A stretch of DNA of 64,000 nt from CAYVHB01 sp964450865 (GTDB taxonomy: Bacteria; Bacillota; Clostridia; Saccharofermentanales; UBA5734): the NCBI GenBank assembly GCA_964450865.1, contig CAYVHB010000010.1, forward strand, positions 30,572-94,571, given 5' to 3'. The notes under the pieces were generated by a model. The model was not told the DNA's origin, did not search any database, and was given only the letters and a program-made list of their open reading frames with translations. The translations under genes and the position numbers were made by a program. Below, one piece after another: positions 22,218-31,198 of the stretch (positions are counted from its first letter, which is position 1; each line of letters begins with the position of its first letter).

Positions 22218-23348
22218 TCAGTCCTGGGCGTTCTCGGCAGTGATCAGGCGGGTGTCAAGCAGGGTTTCCGGCGGCACCGTCTGATTATTGATCAGTTTCA
22301 GCGCGTATTGAATGCCGGTGTAACCTTGCAGCGCCGCCTGCTGGTCGACCGTTGCGACCAGCGTGCCGGCTTTGATGGCCTGGCGGGCTTCAGCCAGGGC
22401 GTCGAAGCCGGCTACCTGTACCCCGGTCTGGCGACTGCTTTTCAGATATTGAATCACGCCAAGTGCCATCATGTCGTTGGCACAGAAGATCAGGCCGATG
22501 TCGGGATGTTTTTCAAAAAGCTGGCGGGTCACATTGTAGGCCTCGTCAATTTTCCAGTTGGCCGTGACGGTGGCGATCAGTTCGATCTGCGGATTCGCGG
22601 CAAAGGCCCGCCTGGCACCGCGCACCCGGTTCAGGCTGTTATCGGTGTCGGAAATGCCTTCAATTATGACGGCCTGTGTCGGTATCGTGACTGAGCTAGC
22701 CAGAACCTGTGCCGCCTCCCAGGCCCCTTTTTCGTTGTCGACGCTGACAAAAGGCACATCCTGCAGTCCCAGCGACAGGCAAAGGGCAGGATCGAGGCGA
22801 TTGTCAATATTGACGATCGGGATGCCGGCATCCTGGGCCTTTTTCAGGACCGGAATGAGATCGGTCGAGCTGCCGGGTGCGATCACGATGGCATCAACCC
22901 GGGAAGCGATCATTTCATCGACAATGTTGATCTGCTGCTCGATAGAGGTTTCCTTGGCCCCGGTTTTCACGATCAGCTCAATGTTGTTTTCGGCTTCGGC
23001 CTGGCGGGCGCCTTTTTCCATATCGATGAAGAAAGGATTGGTCAGCGTCTTCATGACCAGGGCGATGCGCAGTTTGCGGACCTGGCTGGAAGAACTGCCG
23101 GTTGTGGCCTGGCTGTTGGTGGCCGGGAACAGATCAATGTTTTCACTGGTTGAGGCCGGGGCGCAGGCCGTCAGCAAAACAGCGGGCAGCAGCATGAGGG
23201 ACAGGATGGTGAGCAGCAGCACCAAGGCCGGGACCGGGCGGGTCAGACGGCTCCCTTTCAGCTTCACCGGACCAACCTTCGTAGCCTGTTTTCGCGATCT
23301 CTGCTTGTCGTCAGTCAATCTGTCGTCAGTCAATCTGTCTTGCCGCAT
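22218..23348 (-). CDS. Sugar-binding lipoprotein (ribose/galactose-binding type)
   Basis: 376 residues. A hydrophobic segment ends in lipobox LLTAC (Cys62), so the mature protein should be lipid-anchored outside the membrane. The rest is a type 1 periplasmic-binding fold: LRIALVMKTLTNPFFIDMEKGA, DAIVIAPGSST, GIPIVNIDNR, FCANDMMALGV. No permease or ATPase is adjacent; instead the hybrid kinase follows after 46 bp, so a sensing role is more likely than transport. ATG 23348 lacks a clear binding site; GTG 23267, after GAAGG, would give a signal peptide of normal length. The N-terminal region contains a 15-bp tandem duplication (23307-23336). Confidence 0.85.
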   Translation of the reverse strand: MRQDRLTDDRLTDDKQRSRKQATKVGPVKLKGSRLTRPVPALVLLLTILSLMLLPAVLLTACAPASTSENIDLFPATNSQATTGSSSSQVRKLRIALVMKTLTNPFFIDMEKGARQAEAENNIELIVKTGAKETSIEQQINIVDEMIASRVDAIVIAPGSSTDLIPVLKKAQDAGIPIVNIDNRLDPALCLSLGLQDVPFVSVDNEKGAWEAAQVLASSVTIPTQAVIIEGISDTDNSLNRVRGARRAFAANPQIELIATVTANWKIDEAYNVTRQLFEKHPDIGLIFCANDMMALGVIQYLKSSRQTGVQVAGFDALAEARQAIKAGTLVATVDQQAALQGYTGIQYALKLINNQTVPPETLLDTRLITAENAQD

Positions 23349-23770
23349 CGTAATAATCCGCCTGATTCGCTGTTGCTCCTGCCTGGGCAGGCCGGTGGTA
23401 ATTGAGTCGTGATTTTGCTGGTCCTCATATATGCCTGCTGATGAATGGCAAACCGTTCATTTTGTCACGGTTTTCATTCAGAATATAACGGCAAAATTGT
23501 GAGTATGGGAATATTCGTAAACCCGGTGGGTCAATTATACCCCATTCGCAGATGAATGCATATGGGGAATCTGCATGATAAGGAGCGGTGCCAGGCACCG
23601 TTCGGGGGATGCAGAAAATACTGAACCAGACACGGTTTAATGAATTAAATTGATCGAATGCCAAGCGTTGAGTCCTGGATGAACCAGTTTGGCGACACCG
23701 GATCGCTGACACTGGATCGCTGACCCCGGATCAGCGGCACCAGATCGGCGACACCAGAATCAGGAAGCCC
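23349..23770. other. Intergenic region with short GC-rich repeats
   Basis: 422 bp between two minus-strand genes, probably holding the promoter for the lipoprotein-kinase pair. It includes the inverted motif GGTGCCAGGCACC (23586-23598). At 23691-23762 there are irregular repeats built on CGGATCGCTGACAC and GGCGACACC. An open frame on the minus strand (23425-23712) has no binding site or domain and is not called. Confidence 0.5.
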
Positions 23771-24631
23771 TCAGGCGGGGTCGGTGCCAGTCTGGGCCAG
23801 GGGTACACGGTACTGGGGCCGACCGGGTTGCTGCTTGCCCAGGGTGGCCATCTGGGCGCTGTATTCAGTGGGGGTGGCGCCAAAGTAAAGCTTGAATGAG
23901 CGATAGAAGGTGCGCATGTTTTCAAAGCCGGACTGCAGGGCTGCGTCGAGCAGCGGGCTGCCGTCGATGATCAGGTTGGCGGCCTGGCGGCAGCGCAGTG
24001 TATTGATGTATTCGGTGATGCTGCAGTGAAAACTGGCATTGAAAATATGCGAAAAGCGGCTTTTGCTGTAACCGAAATGCTGGGCCAGGGCAGCCAGGTC
24101 CAGGGGCGACCGGAAATTCTCTTCGAGGTAGGTCAGGATATCCCGGATCAGTTCTCCGGTCTGGTCCTCGGCGATGTCGCAAAGGCCGACCTTATCGATC
24201 AGCAGGCCGATGATGACCTGGATATACCCCCGGCAAACAGCGCTGTCCGGCTGGTGCCGGCCGCGGCTGAGCAGCTCGAGGCAATGGCGCAGCTCGCTCT
24301 TGGCTTCATCATCGTGGTAAATCGTCGCCGCGAAGGTCTTTTTCTTGAAAATACTCTTGAAAGCCGGGATATAGTCCAGCGGCACGATCAGCAGCAGGGT
24401 ATCCGAGTACTGGTCGGTCTGGAATTGATGGACCGTGTAACTGGGGACGAGGAGGGCTTCATTGGCCAGGACCTGCGTCTGGCGGCCATTCAGCGTCGCT
24501 TTCATTTCCCCCTCGGTGACATAGACAATCTCCAGATTGCCATGAAAATGGGGCAGGCAGGTATTGTTGCCGACACGTTGACAAAACGGGAAGCGATCGG
24601 CTGCCCGGCTATATTCATATGTTCCGTTCAT
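23771..24631 (-). CDS. AraC-family transcriptional regulator with cupin sensor
   Basis: 286 residues. The N-terminal cupin-like sensor contains LPHFHGNLEIVYVTEGEM and VPSYTVHQF. The C-terminal 100 residues hold the two helix-turn-helix units of AraC proteins (LDLAALAQHFGYSKSRFSHIF, DAALQSGFENMRTFYRSFK). ATG 24631 follows GAGG by 9 bases; the frame runs 19 codons further upstream without a site. Divergent from the oxidoreductase cassette starting at 24890, and followed on the same strand by the sugar-binding lipoprotein and hybrid kinase, so it may control either. Confidence 0.9.
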   Translation of the reverse strand: MNGTYEYSRAADRFPFCQRVGNNTCLPHFHGNLEIVYVTEGEMKATLNGRQTQVLANEALLVPSYTVHQFQTDQYSDTLLLIVPLDYIPAFKSIFKKKTFAATIYHDDEAKSELRHCLELLSRGRHQPDSAVCRGYIQVIIGLLIDKVGLCDIAEDQTGELIRDILTYLEENFRSPLDLAALAQHFGYSKSRFSHIFNASFHCSITEYINTLRCRQAANLIIDGSPLLDAALQSGFENMRTFYRSFKLYFGATPTEYSAQMATLGKQQPGRPQYRVPLAQTGTDPA

Positions 24632-24889
24632 TGACAGTAGCCTCAACATATATCGTAAACCTGGCGCCAGGAGCGGACAGGTCATCATGCTTCATTAAAC
24701 CGGAGTCAGACAGGATAGCGATATTTGTCACTTGAAAACGATCAAATAGCACGACATTGCCTGATTAGCGGATTATGATGAGTATAACAGATTTCAAGCA
24801 AAAACAACCATTGAATTTTCTTTTTTTCGTTCAAATCAGCAGCAATTCTCTGAAAAGTACAATGAATGCCAAAGGAGTGACATAGAAAT

Positions 24890-25981
24890 ATGAGCAAGGA
24901 ACCCAAAATGAAGCTGCGCGCCGGGATGGTCGGCTGCGGCGGCATCGCCTGCAATAAGCACCTGCCGGCTATCAAGCGGCTGGGTGCCGTCGAAATGGTA
25001 GCGTTTTGTGACATCGTTGCAGAACGGGCCGCGAAGGCCAAGGCTGAGTACGGTACAGCCGATACCCTTGTCTGCACCGATTACCGCGACTTGCTGCAGG
25101 CGGACCTGGATATCGTTTACGTTTGTACCCCCAACCGTTCCCATGCCGAGATCACGATTGCCGCTCTTGAATCCGGCCGGCACGTCATGTGTGAGAAGCC
25201 GATGGCCATGAACTACCAGGAGGCGCAGGCCATGATTGCCGCCCAGCAGGCCAGTGGCAAGCTGCTGACGATCGCTTACCAGAACCGCTACCGACCGGAC
25301 AGCACCTACCTGAAAAAAGAGTGCGAAGCGGACGTCCTGGGCGAAATCTATTATGCCAGGGCCAAGGCTCTGCGCCGGCGCGCGGTTCCGACCTGGGGCG
25401 TGTTCCTCAATGAATTCGAGCAGGGCGGCGGTCCCCTGATTGATATCGGCACCCATGCCCTCGACCTGACTCTCTGGCTGATGGACAATTATGAACCGGC
25501 TTATGTTGTCGGCACGACCTACCACAAGCTGAATCAGGATACGGAGCCGGGCAATGCCTTCGGCTCCTGGGATCCGGCAGCATTTACCGTGGAGGACAGC
25601 GCCTTTGGCTTCCTCGTGATGAAAAATGGCGCCACGGTGACTCTTGAGGCCAGCTGGGCCCTGAATCTGGTTGATGCCCAGGAAGCGCGGACCGTCCTGT
25701 GCGGGACCAGGGCCGGCGCGGATATGGATGACGGGCTGCGGATCAACGGGGTGCGCCATAATCGCCAGTATGTGACCCGGCCGGCGCTTGATCCGGGCGA
25801 GGTGGCGTTCTACGAAGGCGAGGAGGATAAAGCCCAGGATATCGAGCAGGCTGTCTTCGTCAAGGCTGTCCGCGGTGAAGGCGAACTGGTGGTCAAACCA
25901 GAACAGGCCGCAGTAGTCACCCGGATTCTCGAAGCGATCTATGAGTCGGCCCGGACCGGCCAGCCGGTCTATTTCAAATAA
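24890..25981 (+). CDS. Gfo/Idh/MocA-family oxidoreductase
   Basis: NAD(P)-dependent sugar or polyol dehydrogenase of unknown substrate. 363 residues: Rossmann motif MVGCGGIACNKH near residue 14, VCTPNRSHAEI, the catalytic-lysine motif CEKPMA at about 102, and GGPLIDIGTHALDLTLW with the conserved Asp and His. ATG 24890 has AGGAG 12 bases upstream; ATG 24908 would also serve. First gene of a three-gene cassette with a TIM-barrel isomerase and a second oxidoreductase, divergent from an AraC regulator. Confidence 0.9.
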   Translation: MSKEPKMKLRAGMVGCGGIACNKHLPAIKRLGAVEMVAFCDIVAERAAKAKAEYGTADTLVCTDYRDLLQADLDIVYVCTPNRSHAEITIAALESGRHVMCEKPMAMNYQEAQAMIAAQQASGKLLTIAYQNRYRPDSTYLKKECEADVLGEIYYARAKALRRRAVPTWGVFLNEFEQGGGPLIDIGTHALDLTLWLMDNYEPAYVVGTTYHKLNQDTEPGNAFGSWDPAAFTVEDSAFGFLVMKNGATVTLEASWALNLVDAQEARTVLCGTRAGADMDDGLRINGVRHNRQYVTRPALDPGEVAFYEGEEDKAQDIEQAVFVKAVRGEGELVVKPEQAAVVTRILEAIYESARTGQPVYFK

Positions 25982-26059
25982 TCTCTAAACTTAAAAGCCG
26001 GTCTGATTCTACAACGATTAAAAACGATCTGATTCAACAATTATAAAGAGGTATGGATT

Positions 26060-27025
26060 ATGAAACTGGGTGTTTTTACGGTTATTCTCGGCCATCTGCC
26101 GCTCGACCAGGCGCTGGCCTATCTCAAGAGCCAGGGCGTCCAGCAGCTGGAGATCGGTTGCGGCGGCTTCCCCGGCACGGCGCACGCCGATGCCCGGCAA
26201 TTGCTGGCCGATCCGGCCCGGCTTGATACTTTCAAGGCCACGATCGCCGCATCCGGCCTGGAGATTGCCGCTTTTTCGGTGCACGGCAATCCGCTCCATC
26301 CAAATCCGCAGATCGCCCGCGACGACCACGAACAATTTGAAGCCGCCGTCCTGCTGGCCGAAAAGCTCGGCGTCCAGACGGTGGTGACGTTCTCCGGCTG
26401 CCCGGGTGACTCTGAACAGTCGCTGTATCCGAACTGGGTCGTCGCCAGCTGGCCAACGGATTTCCAGACGATCAAGAACTGGCAGTGGGAACAGAAGGTG
26501 ATTCCTTACTGGAAGCAGGCCGCGCAATTTGCCGCCGACCATGGGGTGCGCGTGGCGCTGGAGATGCATCCGGGCTTTTGTGTCTACAATCCGACGACCC
26601 TGCTCAAGCTGCGGGAGGCTGTCGGGCCGACCATCGGCGCCAATTTTGACCCGTCGCACCTCTTCTGGCAGAACATTGATCCGGTCGCCGCGATCCGGGC
26701 CCTGCGCGGGGCCATTTATCACTTCCATGCCAAGGACACGGCGATTGATCCCTATGTCTGTGCGGTCAAGGGCGTGCTCGATACAACCGGCCTCGACAAC
26801 CTGGCCGAGCGGCCGTGGATCTTCCGTTCCGTTGGCTACGGACACGGCGAACCGGTCTGGCGGGCCATTTTCAGTGAACTGCGTCAGGCTGGCTACAGCG
26901 GTGTGATTTCGATTGAGCATGAGGATGGTCTGATGACAGCCCGTGAAGGACTCGAAAAAGCCATCGAGGTGCTCAAGCGCACGATTATTTATGACGACTC
27001 CGGCATTGACATGTTCTGGGCCTGA
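26060..27025 (+). CDS. Sugar phosphate isomerase/epimerase-like TIM barrel
   Basis: 321 residues of the xylose isomerase-like TIM barrel (AP endonuclease 2) superfamily. Metal-ligand positions are visible in ALEMHPGF, NFDPSHLFWQ, YHFHAKDT and VISIEHED. The substrate is not evident. RBS AGAGG lies before ATG 26060. Sandwiched between two Gfo/Idh/MocA genes; such pairs act on inositols, keto-sugars or 3-keto-glycosides in other bacteria, but none of these is shown here. Confidence 0.88.
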   Translation: MKLGVFTVILGHLPLDQALAYLKSQGVQQLEIGCGGFPGTAHADARQLLADPARLDTFKATIAASGLEIAAFSVHGNPLHPNPQIARDDHEQFEAAVLLAEKLGVQTVVTFSGCPGDSEQSLYPNWVVASWPTDFQTIKNWQWEQKVIPYWKQAAQFAADHGVRVALEMHPGFCVYNPTTLLKLREAVGPTIGANFDPSHLFWQNIDPVAAIRALRGAIYHFHAKDTAIDPYVCAVKGVLDTTGLDNLAERPWIFRSVGYGHGEPVWRAIFSELRQAGYSGVISIEHEDGLMTAREGLEKAIEVLKRTIIYDDSGIDMFWA

Positions 27026-27106
27026 GCATCCGCATCATAAATAAAAATATTGATAGGCAAGCTGAATATAAATATAAATAAATTTAATAAATGGGAGCTT
27101 GAAACA

Positions 27107-28156
27107 ATGCATACCTTTGGGATTATTGGTTACGGTGGAATGGGTGCCTGGCACGCCCGTCAGTTGCTGTCAGCGCCTGCTGAATTTACGCTGGCCGGGG
27201 CTTACGATATCAATCCGGTGCAGGTAGCCAAGGCCCGCCTGGCTGGCCTGGCCGGCTACGATACCCTTGATGCGATCCTTGACGATCCGGCGATCGATAC
27301 GGTGATCCTGGCCGTACCCAATAATTTCCACAAGGATCTGTCCATCGCGGCCCTCCTGGCTGGCAAACACGTGATCTGTGAAAAGCCGGTCATGCTCAGC
27401 ACGCCGGATCTGCAGGATGTCCTGACTGTCAGCCGGGAGACGGGCTGCCTGTTTTCCGTGCATCAGAACCGGCGCTGGGACAAGGACTTCCTGATCGTCC
27501 GCAAACTGCTCAATGCGGGTACGATCGGCCAGCCATTTTATATTGAATCGCGCGTGCAAGGTTCGAAGGGTATACCTGGCGACTGGCGCTGTGTCAAGGA
27601 AGCCGGTGGCGGCATGCTGCTCGACTGGGGTGTCCATCTGATTGACCAGCTGCTGGTCATGGTCGACAGTCCGGTGACCGAGGTTTATGCGCACCTCCTG
27701 TCGGTGAAATTCCCCGGTGTCGACGACAATTTCAAGCTGATGCTGCGCTTTGCCAACGGCCTGTCCGCGCTGATCGAGGTTGATACCTATACGTTCATCA
27801 ATCTGCCGCGCTGGCATGTCTCCGGGACAGCCGGGACTGCCCAGATTGACAATTTTGCCTGCCAGGGCAAGGTGGCGCGAGCCAACACAGTGTCTGTGCA
27901 CTGGGATGAGGGTATTGTTTATACCGAAGCCGGACCGACCCGGACCATGGCTCCGCGGGCCAAGGAAACGATTGAGGAGCTGGCCCTGCCGCAGGTCGAC
28001 AGCGACGCCCGCGACTATTATCGCAATTTTGCCGCCGCGGTCGAAGGAAAGACGGAGCTGGTCGTCACGCCCGCCCAGGCTTTACGCGTCATGCAGGTGC
28101 TTGATGCAGTCTTTGCCTCGGCCGAAACCGGCAGCACGATCCGGCTGAATGTCTGA
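27107..28156 (+). CDS. Gfo/Idh/MocA-family oxidoreductase
   Basis: 349 residues. Rossmann motif IIGYGGMGAWHA at the N-terminus, AVPNNFHKDLSI, catalytic-lysine motif CEKPVM, and MLLDWGVHLIDQLL. ATG 27107 follows GGGAG (27093-27097) by 9 bases; the frame is open 19 codons upstream without a site. Last gene of the cassette, followed by a strong hairpin. Only distantly similar to the first oxidoreductase of the same cassette, so the two probably act on different intermediates. Confidence 0.9.
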   Translation: MHTFGIIGYGGMGAWHARQLLSAPAEFTLAGAYDINPVQVAKARLAGLAGYDTLDAILDDPAIDTVILAVPNNFHKDLSIAALLAGKHVICEKPVMLSTPDLQDVLTVSRETGCLFSVHQNRRWDKDFLIVRKLLNAGTIGQPFYIESRVQGSKGIPGDWRCVKEAGGGMLLDWGVHLIDQLLVMVDSPVTEVYAHLLSVKFPGVDDNFKLMLRFANGLSALIEVDTYTFINLPRWHVSGTAGTAQIDNFACQGKVARANTVSVHWDEGIVYTEAGPTRTMAPRAKETIEELALPQVDSDARDYYRNFAAAVEGKTELVVTPAQALRVMQVLDAVFASAETGSTIRLNV

Positions 28157-28208
28157 GCGGGTCTGCCGGACTGCAGCACCACTTGACAATGGCACGAATC
28201 GGATAGTC

Positions 28209-28257
28209 AAAATAATGGCACCTGCTGGCTGTGATAGCTGGCAGGTGCCATTATTTT
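28209..28257. terminator. Bidirectional terminator hairpin
   Basis: Perfect 17-bp inverted repeat: AAAATAATGGCACCTGC (28209-28225) and its complement (28241-28257) around a 15-base loop. A-rich on one side and T-rich on the other, it lies between converging genes and can end transcription in both directions. Confidence 0.85.
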
Positions 28258-28292
28258 GCAGGCTGATCATAGACTGGCCGGAAGTCGGATCC

Positions 28293-28406
28293 TTAGACAA
28301 TATTGAAGACGACCAGTTTCAGATAGGCGATGATCGCCACGGCGATTGCGATGAGGACCCAGCCCCACCAGGGTATTTTCTGCCACCATTTTTTCCGGTT
28401 GTTCAT
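28293..28406 (-). CDS. 37-residue single-pass membrane peptide
   Basis: Short gene with AGGAGG 9 bases before ATG 28406. The 37-residue product has a positive, tryptophan-rich N-terminus (MNNRKKWWQKIPWWGW) followed by one hydrophobic helix (VLIAIAVAIIAYLKLVVF). It lies 17 bp after an ABC-2 permease gene and is the last gene of that operon, immediately before a terminator. Function unknown; a small accessory subunit of the exporter is the simplest guess. The strong binding site, operon position and clean membrane-peptide design support it being real. Confidence 0.7.
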   Translation of the reverse strand: MNNRKKWWQKIPWWGWVLIAIAVAIIAYLKLVVFNIV

Positions 28407-28423
28407 TTGGTTTTCCTCCTGTT

Positions 28424-29227
28424 TCAGGCGCGGATGTCACGCTTCTGGAAGAAGTAGTAGGACCCGATTGCTGTGGCGATGGCGACGGCCAGGCACAAGA
28501 TCACATAGCCGGCTGCCACTTTGTGCTGGTACATGACATCAATGGATTTAAAATAGCGGAACGGCGTCAGGAACTCGATTTTTTCATAATCGTCCTTGAG
28601 ATCGATCACGACTTTGAGGACGAAAGTGCCAAGGATAATGGCGGTGGCCAGTCCGGAAGCCTGTTCGGCCCGTTTGGCCCAGGCCCCCAGGCACAGCCCG
28701 ATGCCGAGGAAAAGGAGCTGGACCAGGAACAGCACGGAAGTCAGGATGAAAATCGGCCGGGTCAGGGACTGGCCGGTCTGGTTATAGGCCGCAACGAAAA
28801 GGGCGGACGCGACAAAGGTCACCTGGTTATAAAGTGCAATCATGACCAGGGCGGCGAGAATTTTCGGGGTGACGATCTGGCGACGGCGCAGCGGCTTGAC
28901 CAGCAGGAAGTCGGCTGTCTGGTCGCGTTCTTCCTTGGCGATGATCGAAGCGCCGAGCATGGTGCTGTGCACGGAGATCATCAGCAGGAAGTACAGGAAA
29001 AAGATGCTGTAGAAGACGCCGATTGAGGTCAGGTCGACGCCTTCAGCCACGCCAAAAACCGTCATCATCGCCGGCGGCAGGCTGGCAAAGATTTCGTTGA
29101 TCGCCTGGCCGGTCCTGGCAAAGGCGCCGTACTTCATCATGCCGGCCGCAATCAGGAAGACCATCACGGCCGACCAGACCAGAAATGACTTGAAGTGCGC
29201 GATCAGCTCGCGCTTGAAGATATTCAT
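28424..29227 (-). CDS. ABC-2 type permease
   Basis: 267 residues, about six membrane helices, of the ABC-2 exporter family. It begins MNIFKRELIAHFKSFLVW, an amphipathic helix before TM1, and includes the ERDQTADFLLVKPLRRRQIVTPK coupling region. RBS GGGAGG is 6 bases before ATG 29227. Second permease of the operon ATPase-permease-permease-small peptide; the two permeases probably form a heterodimer. Substrate unknown. Confidence 0.88.
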   Translation of the reverse strand: MNIFKRELIAHFKSFLVWSAVMVFLIAAGMMKYGAFARTGQAINEIFASLPPAMMTVFGVAEGVDLTSIGVFYSIFFLYFLLMISVHSTMLGASIIAKEERDQTADFLLVKPLRRRQIVTPKILAALVMIALYNQVTFVASALFVAAYNQTGQSLTRPIFILTSVLFLVQLLFLGIGLCLGAWAKRAEQASGLATAIILGTFVLKVVIDLKDDYEKIEFLTPFRYFKSIDVMYQHKVAAGYVILCLAVAIATAIGSYYFFQKRDIRA

Positions 29228-29292
29228 GGGAACCTCCCGTCGTATCGTTTCTGAAATCCGCGCCAGTCAGGCCTTGCGCATGCCGTCCGTTC

Positions 29293-30111
29293 TCAGACCG
29301 CGTGAATGTCCTTTTTCTGGTAGATCCAGTAGCTCAGGGCGGTCAGGCTGGCAAATACCGCCAGGTCGACCAGCAGGTAAACGATGTCATAATGCTGCCG
29401 GCTGATCAGTAATGAACCCTTGAAGTAGGAAAAGGGTGTCACGTAGGTCAGCTTCTTTTCCATGAGGGATTCATTAACCAGCTCAATGATGAAGAAAAAG
29501 AAAACGACGCCGAGGGTGATGGGCATGACCGACTTGATCCGCTGCAGGGTGGCAGCCAGCACCAGGCCGATACCGACGAAAAAAAGCTGGACCAGGAAGA
29601 CCGAGCCGGTCAGCAGAGCGTAAATCCGGAGACTGATCGATTCGCCGATCAGCATCTGGATAATCATCAGGCCACTGACGAAGATGACCAGATTCTGGGC
29701 GATCAGGCTGATCAGCACGGCAGCGACCTTGCCGCTGACAACACTGGTGCGGCGGACCGGCCTGGTCAGCAGGAAGTCGGCTGTCTTGCGCCGCGATTCC
29801 TCGGAAAGCAGGCCGATGCCCTGTTTCATGCCGAAAACGGCGCCAATCAGCACGACATAAGTCATCAGGAAGCTGAAGTAACCGTCGACCTCGGCGAGAT
29901 TGACATCAACCATGCCGAAGGCCGCCTTGAATTCCGGCGGGAAATTCTGCAGCAGCTGGTCCATCAGCCGGGCGTCTTCCTTGAAGTAGTTGAAAAAGGC
30001 GCCAAAGAATGCCAGCAGGATGACCATGGATAGTGTGTAGTACAGCCAGGTGCGCAGGGTCATTTTCAGTTCCTGCGCCAGGATGTTGGGCTTGAACAGG
30101 TCCATTTTCAT
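29293..30111 (-). CDS. ABC-2 type permease
   Basis: 272 residues, about six membrane helices. It shares the layout of its downstream neighbour, including the RRKTADFLLTRPVRRTSVVSGK coupling segment, and is probably its heterodimer partner. The start overlaps the stop of the ATPase gene (ATGA), so expression is coupled. Confidence 0.88.
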   Translation of the reverse strand: MKMDLFKPNILAQELKMTLRTWLYYTLSMVILLAFFGAFFNYFKEDARLMDQLLQNFPPEFKAAFGMVDVNLAEVDGYFSFLMTYVVLIGAVFGMKQGIGLLSEESRRKTADFLLTRPVRRTSVVSGKVAAVLISLIAQNLVIFVSGLMIIQMLIGESISLRIYALLTGSVFLVQLFFVGIGLVLAATLQRIKSVMPITLGVVFFFFIIELVNESLMEKKLTYVTPFSYFKGSLLISRQHYDIVYLLVDLAVFASLTALSYWIYQKKDIHAV

Positions 30112-30998
30112 TCCACCTTGTCATAATAATGCATGAAGATCTCCTCGAGGTCGGGCTCTTCAATGGCGATATTGGTCAGGGGGTGGGAATTGATGATGCG
30201 GATGATCGTGTTGATATCGCCCATGAAGAGGAAGGAGACATCCTGGCCGCTGGCGCTGTAGCTGCTGATGCCCGGCAGCGTGGCAAATTCGCCGGGGACA
30301 GTCGCGGCGAAGCTGATGCGGACTTTTTTGTAGGTCGTATTGCGCATCGTGCTGATATCTTCGATCTTGATGATGCGGCCTTCCTTGATGATGGCCACGC
30401 GCGAACAGAGCTTCTGCACCTCGGGCAGGATATGCGAGGACATCAGGACCGTCGCGCCCTTCTGGTTCTCCTCACGGATCAGGTCGAAGAATTTCTGCTG
30501 CATCAGCGGGTCGAGGCCGCTGGTTGGCTCGTCGAGAATGATCAGCTTCGGATTGTGCAGCAGGCCCTGGACAATGCCGACCTTTTTCTTGTTGCCGTAA
30601 CTCAGGTCATCGATCTTGCGGTTAAGCTCAAGATCCATGATCCCGGCCAGGTGCCTGATCCGGCTGATGTCGACCTTGCCGTAGAATGAAGCCGAGTACT
30701 TGAGCAGGTCGATGACCTTCATGTTGTCGTAGTAGAAGACTTCCGAAGGCAGGTAACCGATGTCCTTGCGGATCTCATGGCCGTACCGGATGCAGTCCTT
30801 GCCAAAGATCGTGGCACTGCCGCTGGTCGGATAAATCAGGGCCAGCAGGGTTCGGATCGTCGTCGACTTGCCGGCGCCGTTGGGGCCAATGAAGCCGAAG
30901 ATCTCGCCTTCGTTGACATTGAAGCTGACATCGATGATGCCGCGGGCCTTGTGACTGTAGTATTTCGTGAGGTGGCTGATTTCGATGACCTTATTCAT
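30108..30998 (-). CDS. ABC exporter ATP-binding protein
   Basis: 296 residues. Walker A GPNGAGKST at about residues 38-46, signature LSYGNKKKVGIVQ (a variant of LSGGQ, common in this exporter group), Walker B KLIILDEPTSGLDP, and a switch histidine in MSSHIL. The C-terminal 80 residues are an extension typical of ABC-2 antibiotic or sodium-type exporters. ATG 30998 is chosen over two upstream ATGs because GAGAGG is at a workable distance. First gene of the exporter operon. Confidence 0.92.
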   Translation of the reverse strand: MNKVIEISHLTKYYSHKARGIIDVSFNVNEGEIFGFIGPNGAGKSTTIRTLLALIYPTSGSATIFGKDCIRYGHEIRKDIGYLPSEVFYYDNMKVIDLLKYSASFYGKVDISRIRHLAGIMDLELNRKIDDLSYGNKKKVGIVQGLLHNPKLIILDEPTSGLDPLMQQKFFDLIREENQKGATVLMSSHILPEVQKLCSRVAIIKEGRIIKIEDISTMRNTTYKKVRISFAATVPGEFATLPGISSYSASGQDVSFLFMGDINTIIRIINSHPLTNIAIEEPDLEEIFMHYYDKVE

Positions 30999-31198
30999 GG
31001 TATCGTGCATCCTCTCCCGGTGCATATGAAGCCGTAGCGATTGTCACGCACTTCGCTCTCCAATAAAGGGGCGCCGCCGCCTTGGCAGTTCGGTGCTGCG
31101 CGGGCGACGGCGCCGGATGTGGCAGTTATCAGGACTATCTGGAACCGGACTGATGATCAGGTATCAGCCAGATGGATCAGGTATCGGGCCACAATTCC

